52,790 bases of DNA from RGIG9060 sp045645985 (lineage in GTDB: Bacteria; Spirochaetota; Spirochaetia; Treponematales; Treponemataceae): the NCBI GenBank assembly GCA_045645985.1, contig JAZRJV010000061.1, forward strand, positions 1 through 52,790, read 5' to 3'. Each line of letters begins with the position of its first letter. The stretch's first letter is position 1. Under the pieces are notes generated by a model that was given only the letters and a program-made list of their open reading frames with translations, did no database searches and had not been told where the DNA came from. Both the position numbers and the translations under genes were made by a program. This document shows positions 51,812 to 52,790 of this stretch, one piece after another.

Positions 51812-51834
51812 ACTCCGTCGCATTATGATAGAGT
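51812..51834. repeat. 8-7-8 dyad copy, diverged
   Basis: ACTCCGTC, spacer GCATTAT and GATAGAGT. Here it sits between the promoter element and the gene. The rest of the 51530-51877 gap is AT-rich without an ORF, apart from a possible degenerate copy (GAGAGAAA) at about 51597. Confidence 0.45.
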
Positions 51835-51877
51835 GATTGATTTATATTTATTTAACATTTTTATAGGAGGTTTCCAG

Positions 51878-52269
51878 ATGGAAGCAAAAACAGGTTACTT
51901 TAATTTTATGGGTCAAAAGAAACAAATGCAGATTTCAGTTTTCCAATTGCAGGCGTTACGGAATTTAATCCAAATGTTCCACACAGATTGGGATTTATAG
52001 TTGGAAAACCATCTCTTGATGAAAATGATAAAAAAGAAATCAAGAAAATTTTGGTTGGATTCTTAATTCAAAAAGTAGTTGAAACTAAGTTTGGAGATTT
52101 TGTTCTCATCAATAAACAAGGCGAAAAAAGTACAGAAGGTGGTAAAATGGATTGGGAGAATGTTCTTGATGGCGACTTACTTTATTGTATCGCAGAAAAG
52201 AATGAGGAAATTCAATCTGCCTTAGCAGAAGTATACAAAGAAGTAATGGACTTTGTAGAAACAATGTAA
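51878..52269 (+). pseudogene. frameshifted copy of the 16.5-kb 137-aa gene
   Basis: It starts with the same GGAGGTTTCCAG ribosome-binding block and MEAKTGYFNFMGQK, but 10 bases present in the gene at 16544-16957 are missing after codon 14. The original frame then stops after about 40 codons. The rest of the protein continues in another frame from about 51920 to the same end (EVYKEVMDFVETM). The middle part is more diverged (PIAGVTEFNPNVPHRLGF). The 3' flank stays similar for about 85 bases. It is most likely dead, though an internal start could yield a shorter protein. Confidence 0.8.
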
Positions 52270-52389
52270 GGCATAGTCAAAATCGGGATGTAGGCTGACT
52301 GGTAAAATCCAGTTCAGCTTATCGAATTAACTGTTTTTATCTAAAGTTTGCGTAACAAATTTCTAAGCGCTGAAAAATAGAAAATTCTG

Positions 52390-52747
52390 GTAACAGTTCT
52401 CTTAAAAATTCAATTTGATTTATGTTTACTTTATATATGGAAGAATTTTTAGCAGTTCTGTTACCAATAAAAAATCATTTTTATCAAAGAAATCAAAAAT
52501 TGAAATAAATAAAAAACAATTCAAAATTAGGTAACAATTCTCTTAAAGTGGAATTAAATTCCAAAATGATTTAGGAGAATTGTTACCTAAAAAGCAAAAT
52601 TCATCAATCACAAATTTATTTTAAGCAAAGATATTTAGTAGTTCTGTTACCAGAAAATAATAAAATCGCTATTTAAAAAAACTAAAAAAGGTAACAGTTC
52701 TCTTAAATCAACTTTTTCCAGAATAGTTTTTTAGTAGAATTGTTACC
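52390..52747. repeat. array of inverted GGTAACA repeats at window end
   Basis: Seven copies of a motif of form GGTAACARWWCTNYTAAA lie in facing orientations. There are forward copies at 52390, 52530 and 52690 and reverse copies ending at 52466, 52587, 52651 and 52747. They form palindromic units of 77, 58 and 58 bp, plus a single half. The second unit encloses another palindrome, TGGAATT-A-AATTCCA (52549-52563). No ORF is present and the array may continue beyond the window. The 52270-52389 stretch is the duplicated flank of the pseudogene. Confidence 0.75.
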
Positions 52748-52790
52748 TTAAAAATAAAATATTATAATAGAAAAAATGAATAAGACTTCA

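Noticed and set aside
52390..52747. CRISPR array
   Set aside because: Repeats alternate in orientation, intervals are uneven and no cas-like gene is present.

Overview
The window is a 52.8-kb, AT-rich accessory segment of a bacterial chromosome. It holds Sel1/TPR, ankyrin and WYL-domain proteins, a lipoprotein-anchored ABC uptake system, an IS3-family element, FluC and many family-less proteins. Together these suggest a host-associated spirochaete of the Treponema type. That is an inference from gene content only; no rRNA or other phylogenetic marker is present.

Layout. 1-937: right part of an IS3-type element (orfA tail, -1 frameshift heptamer, orfB). It abuts the start codon of an SF1-helicase-like ATPase (938-2818). 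2952-8426 (minus): a radical SAM protein with an overlapping partner, a TPR protein and several unknowns. 8560-11307 (plus): a complete iron/siderophore/cobalamin-type ABC importer. Next come FluC, a candidate 51-aa peptide with a structured leader, a small HTH regulator and tRNA-His. 13554-16957 (minus): an ankyrin + AAA ATPase pair, the C-terminal remnant of a TROVE/DUF2828-like gene, three stem-closed non-coding units and a small acidic gene. 17314-24795 (minus): Sel1/TPR proteins followed by a run of small membrane proteins ending in a YkvA-like protein. 24934-31232: a truncated WYL regulator, a WYL regulator pair (one member broken in two homopolymer runs), a 975-aa HEPN-like/SF1 helicase protein and a PD-(D/E)xK-like protein. 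31272-33999: a secreted WHH-type nuclease toxin candidate with a SUKH-type immunity candidate. 34856-36412: hipBA with two perfect operator palindromes. 36788-40638: a full-length WYL regulator and a second copy of the AAA + ankyrin pair. 40886-43452: Abi_2 and AbiEi/AbiEii-like genes. 43589-50410: a compact seven-gene operon of HTH regulator, two unknowns, MoxR-type AAA ATPase, HExxH/VWA protein, radical SAM-SPASM protein and zinc ribbon. 50573-51529: an orphan beta-type DNA methyltransferase. The right end holds a frameshifted inverted copy of the 16.5-kb small gene and an array of inverted repeats.

How it fits together. The region looks like a defence/conflict island in which AAA, WYL and toxin modules recur as paralogous copies. 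Shared non-coding signals tie the units together. (1) A promoter-like element TGTCA-N22-TATA with a conserved NTCT before the TATA occurs eight times at an invariant spacing. (2) A 23-bp 8-7-8 dyad (AGTCTATC-N7-GATAGACT) occurs about ten times between transcription units, twice just upstream of the full-length WYL regulator. (3) A composite operator/-10 block is shared by the TPR gene at 6 kb and by the MoxR-VWA-radical SAM operon. The best candidates for undescribed biology are the seven-gene MoxR/VWA/radical SAM/zinc-ribbon operon, the duplicated ankyrin-AAA pair with its TROVE-like remnant and adjacent RNA-like units, and the dyad/promoter regulon.
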